Part shown: positions 48,127 to 59,896 of the stretch, piece after piece
Position numbering within the stretch: position 1 is the stretch's first letter
Layout: each line of letters opens with the position of its first letter
Assembly: GCA_025200525.1 (NCBI GenBank)
Contig: CM045758.1
Span: forward strand, 189,614,463 to 189,678,462
Origin: Camellia lanceoleosa
Lineage: Eukaryota; Streptophyta; Magnoliopsida; Ericales; Theaceae
DNA length: 64,000 nt
Direction: 5' to 3'
Position numbers and translations under genes: made by a program
The notes under the pieces: generated by a model
What the model was told of the DNA's origin: nothing
The model's database searches: none
Seen by the model: only the letters and a program-made list of their open reading frames with translations

Positions 48127-48660
48127 ATGTTTAAACAGTTAGTAAAAGAAAGTAACAATAAAAAGCGTAATGAAGATGAAGATGTTAAAGTATAAGAATT
48201 TACAGATGTAGAACAGCAAATAGAAAAATTTAAAAATGAAAAACTAGAATTAATTCCAGTTAAGTATGTATATAAGTTAGGAAAAATTCATAAAAAATAA
48301 TATTTATTTAAACACTATGGTGAACAAATGATTAGTGTAACTCAAGAAGATGAAAAAATAGAGCTAAATTTAATAAATAGAGAAAGTTATAAATATGCTA
48401 TAAATGAACACCTCAAAATAACTGACCTAAGATTAGTTGTGATAGGAGTTAAGGCTTTAATTAGAGAAAATTTAGGAGTTAAAGTTTTTGTATGCCTTTA
48501 TGATGATAGGTTTAATGATGTAGGACAAAGTATTTCAGGTAGCTATAAATTAGATATGAATTCAAAGGATAAATAATTTATTTTACACCATATTTCTTTT
48601 TACCAACCTCGACCTTTCATAAAAAGATAAAAAATAGAAATAAAAAGTAGAGGATATAAA
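48127..48660 (+). pseudogene. Caulimovirid movement protein, plus copy
   Basis: The frame from ATG 48,127 (MFKQLVKESNNKK) has two stops before 48,300 and is open from 48,328 to 48,574. It shows the 30K movement-protein core: NEHLKITDLRLVVIGVKALI followed by VFVCLYDDRF, where the LYDDRF Asp is the conserved residue of the family. A frameshift in 48,577-48,690 separates the C-terminal half. This copy is cleaner than the minus copy. Confidence 0.75.
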
Positions 48661-48689
48661 ATGAAAAAATGAGAAAAATTTATTAGTTT

Positions 48690-49291
48690 CAACAGGGTTT
48701 TTAGGCTTAGCGGTCTCAGAAAGCAATACCTATTATGGACTTACAAATGATCCAATAGTTAAGATATTAGGCGCAAAAAGAATAAAGGCACTACCAGCTA
48801 AAAAATATTATTCTGAAGATAATGCAGTACTAGATAGGAATTTAAGACATTTCCAAAGACAAAAGAGGTTAGCCCCTCAAGATAATTTATTATATCAAAA
48901 AGTAGACGGAAGTTATGTAGTAAGATTTACTCAATACACATATGTAGCACTAGAAAAATCTGAAGATGATGAATTTAGTAATGTAGATAGAGAAGAAAAT
49001 CAAGATAATCATAGTGACATAAATCAGCTTTATGTAATGACAAAAGAAAAAACAATATCACAAAATAAGATATATAATATCGATAAGATAGATTTGGAAA
49101 ATTTTACTTTAAGTGATATGAATAAAATATTAGATACCAGATACTATGAATATATTGCTAGAGGAGATACCCATGATGAAGTAGTGTCATTTTTGGACCA
49201 AGAATTTCATACCGAATATGTAGATTATATTTTAGAAAATAAAATACATCCTAACAAAATATTTAAAATATTAATGCTACGTGTAATATAG
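48690..49291 (+). pseudogene. Caulimovirid open frame: movement-protein end and coat N-terminus
   Basis: About 200 codons are open without an ATG at the start. The first part (GLAVSESNTYYGLTND) continues the movement-protein homology. The last part from ATG 49,037 (MTKEKTISQNKIYN) is the acidic coat N-terminus, matching 41,812-41,570. The viral match ends near 49,275, so the last few codons are flanking DNA. Confidence 0.7.
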
Positions 49292-49620
49292 TTGGTTACT
49301 GAGAAACCATCGATAGAATTGAAAGAAAAACAAGATCAAAATTGTACATCTCTCCTTGATTCTCACCGTCGAACATCTACGGTGGACATGTCGACAATCA
49401 AAGAGTGGAGATTGAAGGAGAGTCACAATAACGGACAGCATAGATGTCGACGATGAATGCAGCACAAGACGTCATCTTTCTCTTTACCATATCGGTGATA
49501 GAAGACAGTGACTTTACAGCCGGATAGTGACAGTAAGGTGGCTGGATGTTATGGGGTGATTGGGGTGCTTTTATGAATAGGGTGAAAGATGATGATGGTG
49601 TTTTGGGGAAGAAGATGAAC
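49276..49620. other. Right flank of the viral insert
   Basis: The viral match stops near 49,275. This DNA is more GC-rich than the virus, has no gene that I can support and does not resemble element A as far as I can tell. Short repeats with 'gtcgac' and 'catctacgg(t)' occur at 49,365-49,455. Confidence 0.4.
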
Positions 49621-49853
49621 TTAAGGGCAAAATTGTATTTTTATATCACATTTGGTCCTTTAAATTGATTTACATTCTTGCCAACTCGAATTTATGGAGC
49701 GTGAGGTTCAAACTCTCTTTATTTGGACGGAAGTATTGACGGTAAGAAAGTAAATTACAAAACTACCATAAGAGGGGTAATTGGCTATTTTTAAAATACA
49801 AGAGGATAAAATACTCTACGTCAAATTAGAAGGGGATTAAATTAATATTACCC
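49621..49853. mobile_element. Possible MITE-like remnant
   Basis: The ends 'aagggcaaaattgta' and (reverse complement) 'aagggtaatattaa' share a start. The inside has phrases common in plant terminal-inverted-repeat elements ('ggacggaagtattgacgg', 'aggggtaattggc'). No target duplication is visible. This could equally be a chance resemblance. Confidence 0.3.
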
Positions 49854-52800
49854 TTTATAAAATATAAGACCCAAACCCTTATTACATCAGTGTAAATTAA
49901 TTTAAGAATTTTAATATTACTCATCAAATATATTGTATAGATTTAAAATTAATATAATATAAATCACGCCTTGAATATATCTAAACTACACATTTCACTT
50001 TCTTGATAATATTTTTTTTCTTTTAAAAAAAAAAACATATTACTGATATTTTAAACCAGCTCACACAAACGGTAATCATTGGGGTGGCTGTTTTAGCCAA
50101 ACAACAAATAAAATACGTCAAAAATAACATAAAAAGGAGATAACCTTTTTTTGGTTTGATGTTTTTTTAGTAGCTCAACAATCGAAGTTGGTGTCTCCAT
50201 TCATTTAGCTTCCATATGTTTTGGGCATGTTCCTCTTGTTTAATCCAACGCAATACAGAGTTATGTCCTCAGTGAAAGAGTGATTATTGGATACTACGAG
50301 TATATGGTCATATGTTACTCTGTGATATTATGATTAGTAAAGAATGTAAAATATTATAATTTTGTATTAAGTGATTGAAAAATATGATGAAATATGATGA
50401 ATGATAATTTGTAAAAGAGTACGAACACAGAATACTCCGAGAGTACCTAATAATTTTCCGTCAATACGTATATCCTAAAACAAACAAAAACTAAGTCATT
50501 GCTTATATTAATTAGGGAAAATTTTGTGGTATAAGAAAAGTTACCTAAAATTTAATTAGAATTCTAATTTATGGCAGAGATTGTTCTTGTTGTGAGGTCA
50601 CATTATAAGTGAATATTGACTATTGATGATGAATTCTAAGCATTTTCTAGTTTGTTTTTTTTTTTTTTCTGGGATTGTAGCATTACTGATTAATTAGTAT
50701 TAGCATATTTATAAGCATAAGATAAGTACATGGTCACATTCCTTACTTTCATGGTTAAGAGTGTTTGTTTTATATGGTGTCTAATGAGAGGAATACCAAA
50801 GACCATTGATGCCAGAGAATTCTCTATTAGTGAGAAATTCCAAGAAACACTTGAAATGTTTGCACTTCACTTCACAGTGTATATGTCCTCTAGTCTTTGT
50901 ATCTCCAAGTTCAGGAATCCACCTCAAAATTCTCACCAGTGTTTAATATTGAAAACTTCACACTGTTTTTAACTTTAATTGATTCTCCTTTCTTGCTCTG
51001 CTCTGATTCTTCTCATACTCTTCTTTGGTTGCATGCTGTTTTTTTTGAAAGGGAGAGGATTATTTCCCGCCCTTTGTGTCAATGGAAGGATGCTGTTGTT
51101 TGTATGTACGTCGTTCATTAAAATAAAATAAAAAATCGATGAACATTATAATATGATTTCATTATATTTGTATTTTAAAATATGAACGGTATGTTTTCAA
51201 TATGATATTTGTCATTTATTTTTGTAAAAAAATATAATAAAGTTATGTAATTATAAATATCAAATTAATTTTTTTTTTTTATAAATAATTTATAAATATA
51301 GACCAAAAAAATAAACAGCTCAAATCACGATAATAAACAAAGAGAAGAATCCTTTCTCAAAATGTATTTTAAAAGTACAATATAAAATGATATCAACAAA
51401 GGACAAAAAAGAGGAGAAAAATGAATCAGATTTCTGTGCTGGCCTTTTTCGGTTCAACAATGAAACTTTGTTAGCATGGAAATAATTGTATGCATGCATG
51501 CAGGGCAACAAAACTTTATAGAAAAATGAAAAATAATTAAATAACACTTAAATAAATTAATAACAGCAGGGTAGAAATTGTCATGTAGCATTATGGACCT
51601 TGACTAGGAATATGGGTTGGTGCTTAAACCAATGGTTTCCATCTTAATATGGAGCCTTGGGTCGTTGTCATCTTGTGTGTTTACCAATCATAGATGATGA
51701 TGATGGGTATCACTTTGTTTAGCACACCACTGAGAATCAAATTAAATTTGTTTTGAGTCATGTAATTATTTGATTCTAGGAAGGTTTTCTTTTAATAGTT
51801 AAAATTCAAGTCATTAATTTTGAGGTTATGAGTCAAAATGAAGGATAATCACTTTGTATAAATTATGTTGAATATTAAGTTTGTACAATTTATTTTCTTC
51901 GATCAAATATGGATTATGTAATTTTTATTTATTTTAATGAAAAGTGACTTATCATATGATGGGTATTAATTCTCGGTTTAAAAAAGTAATGTCGGATACA
52001 ATTGTTAAGTCAATTGAACAGATCTAGTCCTAGAAATAGCACAAGTGTCTTTTGTTGTTATTTGTCCTTTTTAATACATTGGAGGCCAAAAGAGTCTTAT
52101 ACTAACAAAACTTGAACTCTTGAATTTGAAATTTTACTTAAATGTAAGAATTCCAATTGATTGACTGTCATGTGATTCTATTCTTTATTCTTATGTTGGA
52201 TTTGAATTTAGAATTTGGGCATAATTTATGAAGAGAAAAGAACTGAGGAGGAAAATGAAACAATTTTTTAAACTTATATTTGATTCGTATTTTCTTAATT
52301 TTTTTCCCCTTTATAAATTTGTATTTAAATCCTTCTTCTTTTTTTTTAGGTCAATAAGTAGGAGAATATTTACAAATGATAAGAAAATTATATCAAATTG
52401 TCCAACATAAAATTAAAAGGAATTTAATTGAAATAAAATGAGAAAGAATCAAAAAGTACAAACTACCCCTAATACCTGTTGTTCGCAACCACACAACTAA
52501 TCTCTCGCCCTCACGATTTTTATAATTATAAAGAAACAAAAAGCAAGAAAGGAAAAAATAAAAAACATAAAACCAACCGAGTTGATAATTAAATTTTAGA
52601 TTCAAACACAATAAATTGCATCAAATTTTTTTTGATTACCAACTCATGATCATGTAATTTTATTGTGAGTTACAACGATGATTGTAATCAATGATCCTTT
52701 GACAGCAGTCATCTTACATTTTCTGAACATGGTCAGGAGGCAGATGTAAATGAGGATTGAGGAGTATGCAAGTATGGCAAGAGATGTAAGCACTTGCGAA

Positions 52801-54139
52801 GCACGTGCTCCTTCAATTATATTTTACTAATCTAATCTTTCCCTTTAATACGGAATATAAGTGGTAAAGCCAAAAGCACTTTTCCATTACAAAGTTGTGA
52901 TTTTTATGATGCATCCTACCCATCACTCATATTTTGAAAATGAGTGGAATGGGTATAAAGATTGGAGTTTAATTTTTAAGTACTTAGATTTCGTCCATAA
53001 AAAAATATTTTTAAAAAAATAATAAATAATTTAGATTCATTTGAGCCCACTGTGCAAGGGTTGAAAAGGAATAATTATGTGTATGAGCTCTAGGTTTATT
53101 TTTATTCTATTTGAAATTTATTTTTTAGACTCTTGATTGTTTTTTAAATTGTGTTTTCAAAACGCGATATATTACTTGTCAAATCACAATTTTATACAAG
53201 AAATCTTGTTTCCATAACACAACTTTTGAAATGAATGAGATATGAAAATCGTGTTTTGGAAACACCAATTTAAAATCCAACATAAATTTGAAAAATACAT
53301 CCAAAAGTACTTAAATGTGAGAATTAAGTTTTCAATAAATGTAGATTTGGTAAAAAGAAAATTTTCACAAAATTGATAAATTACTATAGAGAAAATGCTA
53401 AAGACCAAAAAACCAACCACCGAAAAATACAAAAAAATAAAATAAAATTATGCTCCATCTTTGCTTTTTGAATTTCATATTTGAAATGAATATATATATT
53501 TCTTTTTTTAATATCTGAAATGAATATAAATCACACATTTTTATTTTTGGTATTTTTCTATCGGCGGTTTCTAGATCTGTAATATATATATATATATATT
53601 GGTAGCTTTTTGAGAGGAGAAGGGATTGTCCTTTTTATTGGGTCTGCGGTGGCACGGTCGAGTAGTCTATGTCTATTTGGAGGTGGGGTTGAGGGGTAAC
53701 TGGGTGGGAGGAGAACCAGTCCTTAATAAGGGAGCAAAAAGGAGAGTGCGTGTGATCACGTGTATGGGTTCGAGAAGTTCCAAGAGAGGAATATTAGATA
53801 TATAGACTCTGTTCCAAAACTGTGTGATATCTTCACATGTTATTGCCCATTTGTAGTCCTCTAATGTCAATTACATGCCAGGCTCGTATGTCCAGCTAGC
53901 TTGTGGATACCCAAAAAAAAATGGTCCTGGATATAAGATGTGCTTATATTCCTACCTCTGTTTACTTATACATCTCTCTCTCTCTCTGTCGATATTGGGT
54001 TGTGTGTACCAGAGAGAGAGAGAGAGACAGAGAGAGTAGGGCATGGAAGAATGATAATCAAGCACTCGATTACAAAAAGTCTAGTGAAAAACAAATATGT
54101 GTGTATGTGTATGCGTGTGTGTTGGGTAGAAAGTTGGAA
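49854..54139. other. AT-rich intergenic DNA without supported genes
   Basis: No ORF here shows protein-like composition or motifs; those up to 82 codons (50,730, 51,320, 53,184) are in low-complexity AT-rich DNA. An imperfect inverted repeat of about 24 bp ('gtgttttcaaaacgcgat' and its partner) lies at 53,152-53,270. A (TA)n run is at 53,580-53,600. A CT run (53,977-53,988) faces a GA run (54,011-54,028), which could pair as a hairpin. Confidence 0.6.
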
Positions 54140-54147
54140 CATATATG

Positions 54148-54807
54148 TAGAGTTGAGTAACAAATCTATAAAATTTATAATTCGATCCAGTTCAATCCAA
54201 TCTGATAGGTTTAGATTGATTTTTTGAATTCGCGATTCGGTTTCGGATTGAAGAATTAAAATTCCGTAGTCCATGAATTAGTTCCGAATTGAACCCCACG
54301 GTTTCGGATTGGAACCGATCCAGACCGTATACAAATAGTCTATATTTTTATTATACATCCTCCCCCATAGTATCTTCTTTTATTCTGTATAAAATCTAAA
54401 CTCAAACTTAAAACCGTATAATATCTTCTTTTATTACTTTTGTTTGTTAGTTTTTAATTTTAATTTGTAATGGTCTAAATACTTATGGTGAAACCAGTTT
54501 TCTTATAGTTGTTTAAATTTTAGAACAGTATGTCACTATTATAGAAAAACATATTGCTATTGTGAAACTAATATAGCACTATGTTTATATTTTTATAAAA
54601 TTAAAGTGTTATATATATATTTTTTTGTTATTTAATTATGTGAATCCATGGTCCTAAACCGATCCAATCCGTATTTAAATGGATTGGTTCGGATTGGTTC
54701 CATGATTTAAACGAATTGGATTGGTTCTAATTTTTCAGGAACCGTAGATAACGGTTTGGTCATGGTTTTACCCCAATTCAGTCCAATCTCGACCATGTTC
54801 ACCCCTA
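54148..54807. mobile_element. hAT-like nonautonomous DNA transposon (TSD CATATATG)
   Basis: The 660-bp block starts TAGAGTTGAGTAAC and ends, on the opposite strand, TAGGGGTGAACATG, a short imperfect inverted repeat. The exact 8-bp duplication CATATATG flanks it at 54,140-54,147 and 54,808-54,815. An 8-bp duplication and TAGGGGTG-type ends are typical for hAT. The inside is built of GGTTCGGATTGG/ACCGATCC-type subterminal repeats in both orientations (54,185-54,330 and 54,655-54,785). No transposase. Confidence 0.75.
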
Positions 54808-54848
54808 CATATATGGTCACAAAGAAGTGTTTGGATCAATAGTTAAAA

Positions 54849-55878
54849 GGATAAATTACACTTATATTCTTTGAGGTTTGAGTTTAATATATATTACCCT
54901 CTAACATTTGAAAAACAATCCTGCTAGGTAGCTCGAATTCCTTATGGCTCGAATGACTCAAGGTGCCAAAACGACGTCATTTTGGCACCTTTTTTTTTCC
55001 TTTCTTTCTTTTCTTCTTCCTCCCCCTCTCTTCTTCCTCTTCTTTCTTCTCCTCTGCTCTGCTCTACTCTTCGAAAAAAATCTAAATCAAAATCAAAAAA
55101 TCTAAATCTAAATCAAAAAAAAAAAAAAAAAAAAAAAAAAACCAAATCTACACAAATCTACTAAATCTATACAAATCAAAAAAATCTAAATCTAAATCTA
55201 AAATCAAAATCAAACCCACAGCAACAGAGGAGTAGAGAAAGAAAGAAAAAAAGAGAAGAACAAAAGAAGAAGAATGAGAAAAGAGAACAACGGAGGAAGA
55301 AGCCATTACCGTCACAAACCCTCCATCATCGTCGCCTATCGCCATCATCTTTGCTCTGTGTGTATGCACAAATCTGTGCATACATATACACATAGATCTG
55401 TGTATATACATAGCCCATCGTCTTTCTTCCTCCATCTTCTCTCTTCCCTCTTCTCCATGTTTCAGAGAGAAAATAGAGAGAAAAAAAATTCAAAAAGACG
55501 TCATTTTGAAATTCAAGCTAGTCCAACCTCGAAAATCTTTAGTTACCAATTCTCTCAAATTACACCAACTCTCATGTCATTATAATTATTTAGACAGAAT
55601 GAAGACATTGAACTCATGAACTCATGCATTTTCTCTTTTCTTACTTTGATTTACTTTTTTTGTTTTTTTTTTTTTCCCTTCCTTCGCTTTCCTTTTCTCT
55701 ATTTTTTTTTTCCAATATAATTTTCTTTGTTTTTTTACTAGGAGTTTTTGCCTTATATATAAGCAGAAAGTTTATGAAAATGAGACTACTAATCATAGGG
55801 GTGGAAATGTAATTTCAAAAATGTCGGGGGTGTAATGTAATTAGACCAAACCTTAGGAAATTCAGTATAATTTACCCC
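54849..55878. mobile_element. Nonautonomous TIR transposon (TSD AGTTAAAA), MULE- or hAT-like
   Basis: The 1030-bp block has long imperfect terminal inverted repeats of about 70 bp, starting GGATAAATTACACTTA on the left and GGGGTAAATTATACTG on the right (reverse strand). It is flanked by the exact 8-bp duplication AGTTAAAA at 54,841-54,848 and 55,879-55,886. Inside are a 30-bp near-perfect palindrome with an AACGACGTCATT centre (54,961-54,990), CT-rich DNA, a long A tract (55,117-55,141) and 'aaatct' repeats. Long TIRs suggest a MULE; the 8-bp duplication would also suit hAT. No transposase is encoded; ORFs of 95-103 codons inside are low-complexity. Confidence 0.78.
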
Positions 55879-55886
55879 AGTTAAAA

Positions 55887-58040
55887 TTCAATTTCAAAAA
55901 ATATTAGTTGATAGTGGAAATTTAGACATGAAATTTTAATAGTCTCTATCATTAAATGAATTTTATCTTGTATTTAATGTTACACTAATGTGAGATATTT
56001 AGAACATTGTTTAGTTTGGATTTTCAAAATTCACTTTTTAAAAAATTGAAAACTTTTATTTTCTATATTTTTTTTGTTTTTTGTTTTCACTGAGTATTTT
56101 TAATATTCTAAGCATTTTTTTTTTAATTTTAGATACACATAATATACACTTAAAAAATATAATATTTGTGATTTTTTTTTTTTAGAAAATTCACTAAATA
56201 TCAAAAAAAAAAATTCAATACATTTTTTTGTATTCTTGTGCATTTATTAATGTTTTGACATATTTTTTTACAAATATTTTATTTTTTAGATACATTTAAG
56301 TAAAATGTATTTAAAAAAATTATTTAAAATTCTAAAAATATTCACTAAAAAAAATAATGAAAAACAAAAGACTCATTTTCTAAAAAATTAAATTTACAAA
56401 ATTAAAATTAAACACACTAATTTCTAGAAACAAAATTATTATCTGATTCACATTCATTTTATAAATAAATCTTATAATATATTAATTAAATCTCAACCAC
56501 ATAATTACACGCTTTTGGATTATTTTTATGGGATAATAGAGTTTTTTAAATGACTAACTCAAGAGCACAACCTAACTCGGACCATCCAATAATTTCCACA
56601 AAGTGACTCACGGCATCCAAAATCGATGTACAGATGAGACAAAAGGTCATGGTCGAAGCCAATGAGGATTGAGAAATACTACTGGAATAACTTCTCTCTC
56701 ACACAGTCACACACACACACAGTCACACACTGGGCATGCTCACAAATCAAATGTTGTGTGTGGAATTGACCCCACCTCCATAAAAAGAAAATGGAAAAAC
56801 CACAAGGTTTTAAACTACAAATATTTTAAAATACCACAACTGCATAAAATGATTTGTTCATGATATATATATGTGTATGATAATAGCCCGCGAATGTGAG
56901 CCAAAATAAAACTACGTCTCCAATCTTTCTACTCATTACATGACAAAATCACAACTCTCACGTATAGACAATTTGCTGGCCGGCCACCCTCACATGCCCC
57001 CAAAATCCAACAGAACCCCTCACCCCTCCTCCTCTTCTTTATATTACACCACTGGTGGCTGCAAATGGGATGTGTTTAAATTTGTAACAATTTGATGAAT
57101 TATAAAAATGAGTTGATTTTAAAAATTGTTAATAGTTTATTAGAGTAGTTAACAATATAAACAATTTTTTTTTTTTTTTAAAAAAAAGGTGTGACAAAAC
57201 TTTTAAATTGTTATGAATTTTGTGTTTTATATAATAAAATAGATTTTAATATATACAAATATACAAATTATACATAAAATTAATACAGAATGATGTAATG
57301 CATTTTATTAAATTTAGTCAAAAGGACAATTCAATTTATTTTACTTCATAAACCCTCTAAAGAGGAGGCGCATAATTAAGCAAAGACAGAATAAAAAAAA
57401 AATTTAGACAATGTTGCCGATGCACACACATATATACATATATATATATATACCATATAACTCTTTTGATGAGGAACACTTTTATTTTATTTTATATAAG
57501 TTCAAAAATATTATGTATGTGTATTTTTGGCTGGTTCATTTAGTATGTATTTTATTTTTTGTAAAAGTAAAATGTTATTATAAATCAAAGTAACATATTA
57601 CTATTTACATCAATTTCGACGGTATTTTTTATTATTTTATATTTTTTAAGAATTTCATAATCAACATGAATCTTATTTGATAAATTTTGATAAGAGAATT
57701 CTAAAAATACTACTTTTATTAAAAATCAACATGTGGATTAAAAATTATATTATTTTAAAATTTAAAATATTAAATTACTCACTAAGTATATTTTGACAAT
57801 AGTAGTATGTGTTAGAATTTTGAATAAGTTTTTTTTACCCTTGTAATTAATGCATTAAAGTTCTATTATAAGGATATTTTGATCAAATTCTCTAATTTTT
57901 AAATATTTTTTTCCTGTATTTATAGTATTACTGTACACCACATCATCATTGAAACACAACTCAAAATTTTCCTTACATTACCCTTTTGTCCTCTAAATCA
58001 AACAGAAACCCAGCCTCCTCTCCTTTGTATTACCCCTCTC
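55887..58040. other. AT-rich intergenic DNA upstream of the GRAS gene
   Basis: No gene is supported. The stretch holds A/T homopolymers (56,100-56,230, 57,165-57,187), an (AC)n run near 56,700-56,725 and a (TA)n run at 57,435-57,452. Distal promoter elements of the GRAS gene may lie here but none can be named with confidence. Confidence 0.6.
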
Positions 58041-58540
58041 TCCTCTGTCTCTCTCTCTGTGTGAGGAGAGAAAAGCAATAAGACCCTTTTGCAGCCACAA
58101 AAAGTTTCTTCACAGCATCTGCTGCTTCAGCAGCCTCATTGCATCCCCATATGTATCAACTGATCAAAAGCCTGAAACTCCCTGAGAATGAATTTTCTTT
58201 CCCCGATTTGACTTCCAACTAAGTTGTTTTTTTCTTTTTGAGGTGAGAGAATTTTTCCCTCATTCCGACTTGTCATTTTTCTTTTCCATGCGAAAAGAAC
58301 AGTAAATCCTCAGGTAAAAAAAAGCTGACCAGTCTATTTTACCTCTTCGATCCATTTCAGAACTTTCTTTCAAAACTCTACTGTCACTCAATCAATAATA
58401 GATCGTTTCCAAATGCCCCAAAGACACCACATCTAGTCTCGTCCCTTTCTCTCCTCTGCTTTTCTCAGTCTCATTTTTCATTCTCTCTGTCTTCTCAAAT
58501 TTGATATCCTCTCTCTATATCTCTCTCTCTCTCTCTACAC
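58041..58540 (+). promoter_or_regulatory. Probable 5' leader of the SCL32-like gene
   Basis: The 500 bp before the ATG are CT-rich with a (CT)n run ending at 58,536, just before 'acacatgatg'. Such pyrimidine tracts are common in plant leaders. 'gaggtgagag' at 58,240 and 'ccatttcag' at 58,352-58,360 could be splice sites of a leader intron; this is a guess. No clear TATA box can be singled out. Confidence 0.4.
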
Positions 58541-59896
58541 ATGATGCAATTCACTGAAACTCCACCACCAACCTTCCACCAAATCTCTCCATTCTCAAGC
58601 CTCCTCTCTATGAACAAAAATCAAATTCATCGAACTCGGCCGTGGCCGGGTTTTCCGACATCGAAGTCGGCTTTGGGCAGCTTCGGCGATGCCAATTGCA
58701 TGGAACAATTACTCGTCCACTGCGCGAACGCAATTGAAAGCAACGATGCGACCCTGGCTCAGCAAATCTTATGGGTTCTAAACAACATCGCACCTCCCGA
58801 CGGCGATTCGAATCAGCGACTCACTTGCGGGTTCCTCCGAGCTCTCATCGCTCGAGCGGCCAAGAGCGGGAGTTGTAAAATGCTCACTGCCGTAGCGAAC
58901 GCGAACGCTAACGCTAATCTAGCGATCGAGACCCACAAATTCTCAATCATCGAGCTCGCCAGCTTCGTTGACTTGACCCCGTGGCATCGATTCGGGTTCA
59001 CTGCGGCCAATGCAGCGATTCTAGAAGCTGTCGAGGGTTGCCCTGTCATTCATATGGTCGATTTAAGCTTGACGCATTGCATGCAAATTCCTACTCTGAT
59101 TGATGCGATAGCGAGTCGGCTAGAGGGACCTCCGCTCATCAAGCTCACCGTCGCCGGAGCCACCGAAGACGTGCCGCCGATGCTCGATCTTTCATACGAG
59201 GAGTTGGGTACAAAGTTAGTTAACTTCGCTCGGTCGCGTAATGTTTCGATGGAGTTTCGAGTGATTCCTTCAAGTTCTTCAGATGGGTTCTCTTCATTAA
59301 TCGAACAACTCCGAATTCAACAACATTTAGTGAAATCAAACAATGCTACAGAGGCTTTAGTAATAAACTGTCACATGATGCTTCACTACATACCCGAAGA
59401 GACCCTATGTTCTTTCGAAAACCCTCGGACTTCCTCATACCGAACAATGTTTCTCAACTCGCTTCGCGATTTAGACCCTACGATCGTTGTTTTAGTCGAT
59501 GAAGATGCGGATTTTACATCCAATGATTTGGCGTGTAGATTAAGATCGGCTTTTAATTATCTATGGATACCGTATGATACGGTGGACACGTTTCTACCTC
59601 GGGAGAGCAAGCAGAGGCAGTGGTACGAAACGGATATTTGTTGGAAGGTGGAAAATGTGATAGGTCATGAGGGTGTCCAAAGGGTGGAGAGGCTGGAGCC
59701 GAAGAGCCGGTGGGTGCAAAGGATGAGGAATGCGTGTTTTCGGGGGGTTTCATATAGCGAAGAAGCAGTTTCGGAGGTGAAGAGTATGCTGGACGAGCAT
59801 GCAGCTGGGTGGGGGTTGAAGAGGGAAGAAGATGATCTTGTGCTCACATGGAAAGGCCACAATGTGGTGTTTGCTACTGCTTGGGTACCTACTTAA
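58541..59896 (+). CDS. SCL32: GRAS-family transcription regulator, SCARECROW-LIKE 32 type
   Basis: The intact, intronless 451-codon ORF is a plant GRAS protein, a nuclear transcription regulator that acts with DNA-binding partners. A Ser/Pro/His-rich N-terminus (1-50) precedes leucine-heptad region I (MEQLLVHCANAIES, from residue 54). Then come PWHRFGFTAANAAI (147-160), IHMVD in place of VHIID (170-174), a PFYRE-like part, RVER (381-384) and the C-terminal SAW part ending WKGHNVVFATAWVPT. These together fit the SCL32 branch, which is slightly shorter in other plants (about 410 residues in Arabidopsis, from memory). An Asn-Ala repeat (119-126), encoded by a GCNAAY repeat, is an unusual feature. 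The start chosen is the first ATG of the ORF; a second ATG follows directly. GC content is well above the flanks. Stop TAA at 59,894. It has no close neighbours on this strand. SCL32 identity is from motif recognition, without a tree. Confidence 0.88.
   Translation: MMQFTETPPPTFHQISPFSSLLSMNKNQIHRTRPWPGFPTSKSALGSFGDANCMEQLLVHCANAIESNDATLAQQILWVLNNIAPPDGDSNQRLTCGFLRALIARAAKSGSCKMLTAVANANANANLAIETHKFSIIELASFVDLTPWHRFGFTAANAAILEAVEGCPVIHMVDLSLTHCMQIPTLIDAIASRLEGPPLIKLTVAGATEDVPPMLDLSYEELGTKLVNFARSRNVSMEFRVIPSSSSDGFSSLIEQLRIQQHLVKSNNATEALVINCHMMLHYIPEETLCSFENPRTSSYRTMFLNSLRDLDPTIVVLVDEDADFTSNDLACRLRSAFNYLWIPYDTVDTFLPRESKQRQWYETDICWKVENVIGHEGVQRVERLEPKSRWVQRMRNACFRGVSYSEEAVSEVKSMLDEHAAGWGLKREEDDLVLTWKGHNVVFATAWVPT

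Larger units (their letters stand above)
45406..49275 (+). mobile_element. Endogenous caulimovirid, partial plus copy
   Basis: This copy is the inverted counterpart of 45,405-41,570. It has the intergenic region, TATA box (46,165), leader, primer site (47,072), coiled-coil ORFs, movement protein and the first 80 codons of the coat protein. It stops at about 49,275, inside the coat gene. The two copies start at the same viral position, next to the polypurine tract. At the coat N-terminus they differ in 12 of about 79 residues, so they are either two viral variants or an old duplication. Confidence 0.9.

Noticed and set aside
50730..51121. Two overlapping plus-strand ORFs of 74-80 codons
   Set aside because: No recognisable motif, AT-rich context, no splice-supported extension.
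55117..55141. Poly(A) tail of a retrogene or LINE
   Set aside because: The A tract is internal to the TIR element and flanked by 'aaatct' repeats, with no coding sequence upstream.
54982..55585. ORFs in CT- and A-rich DNA
   Set aside because: They are inside the TIR transposon and made of simple repeats.
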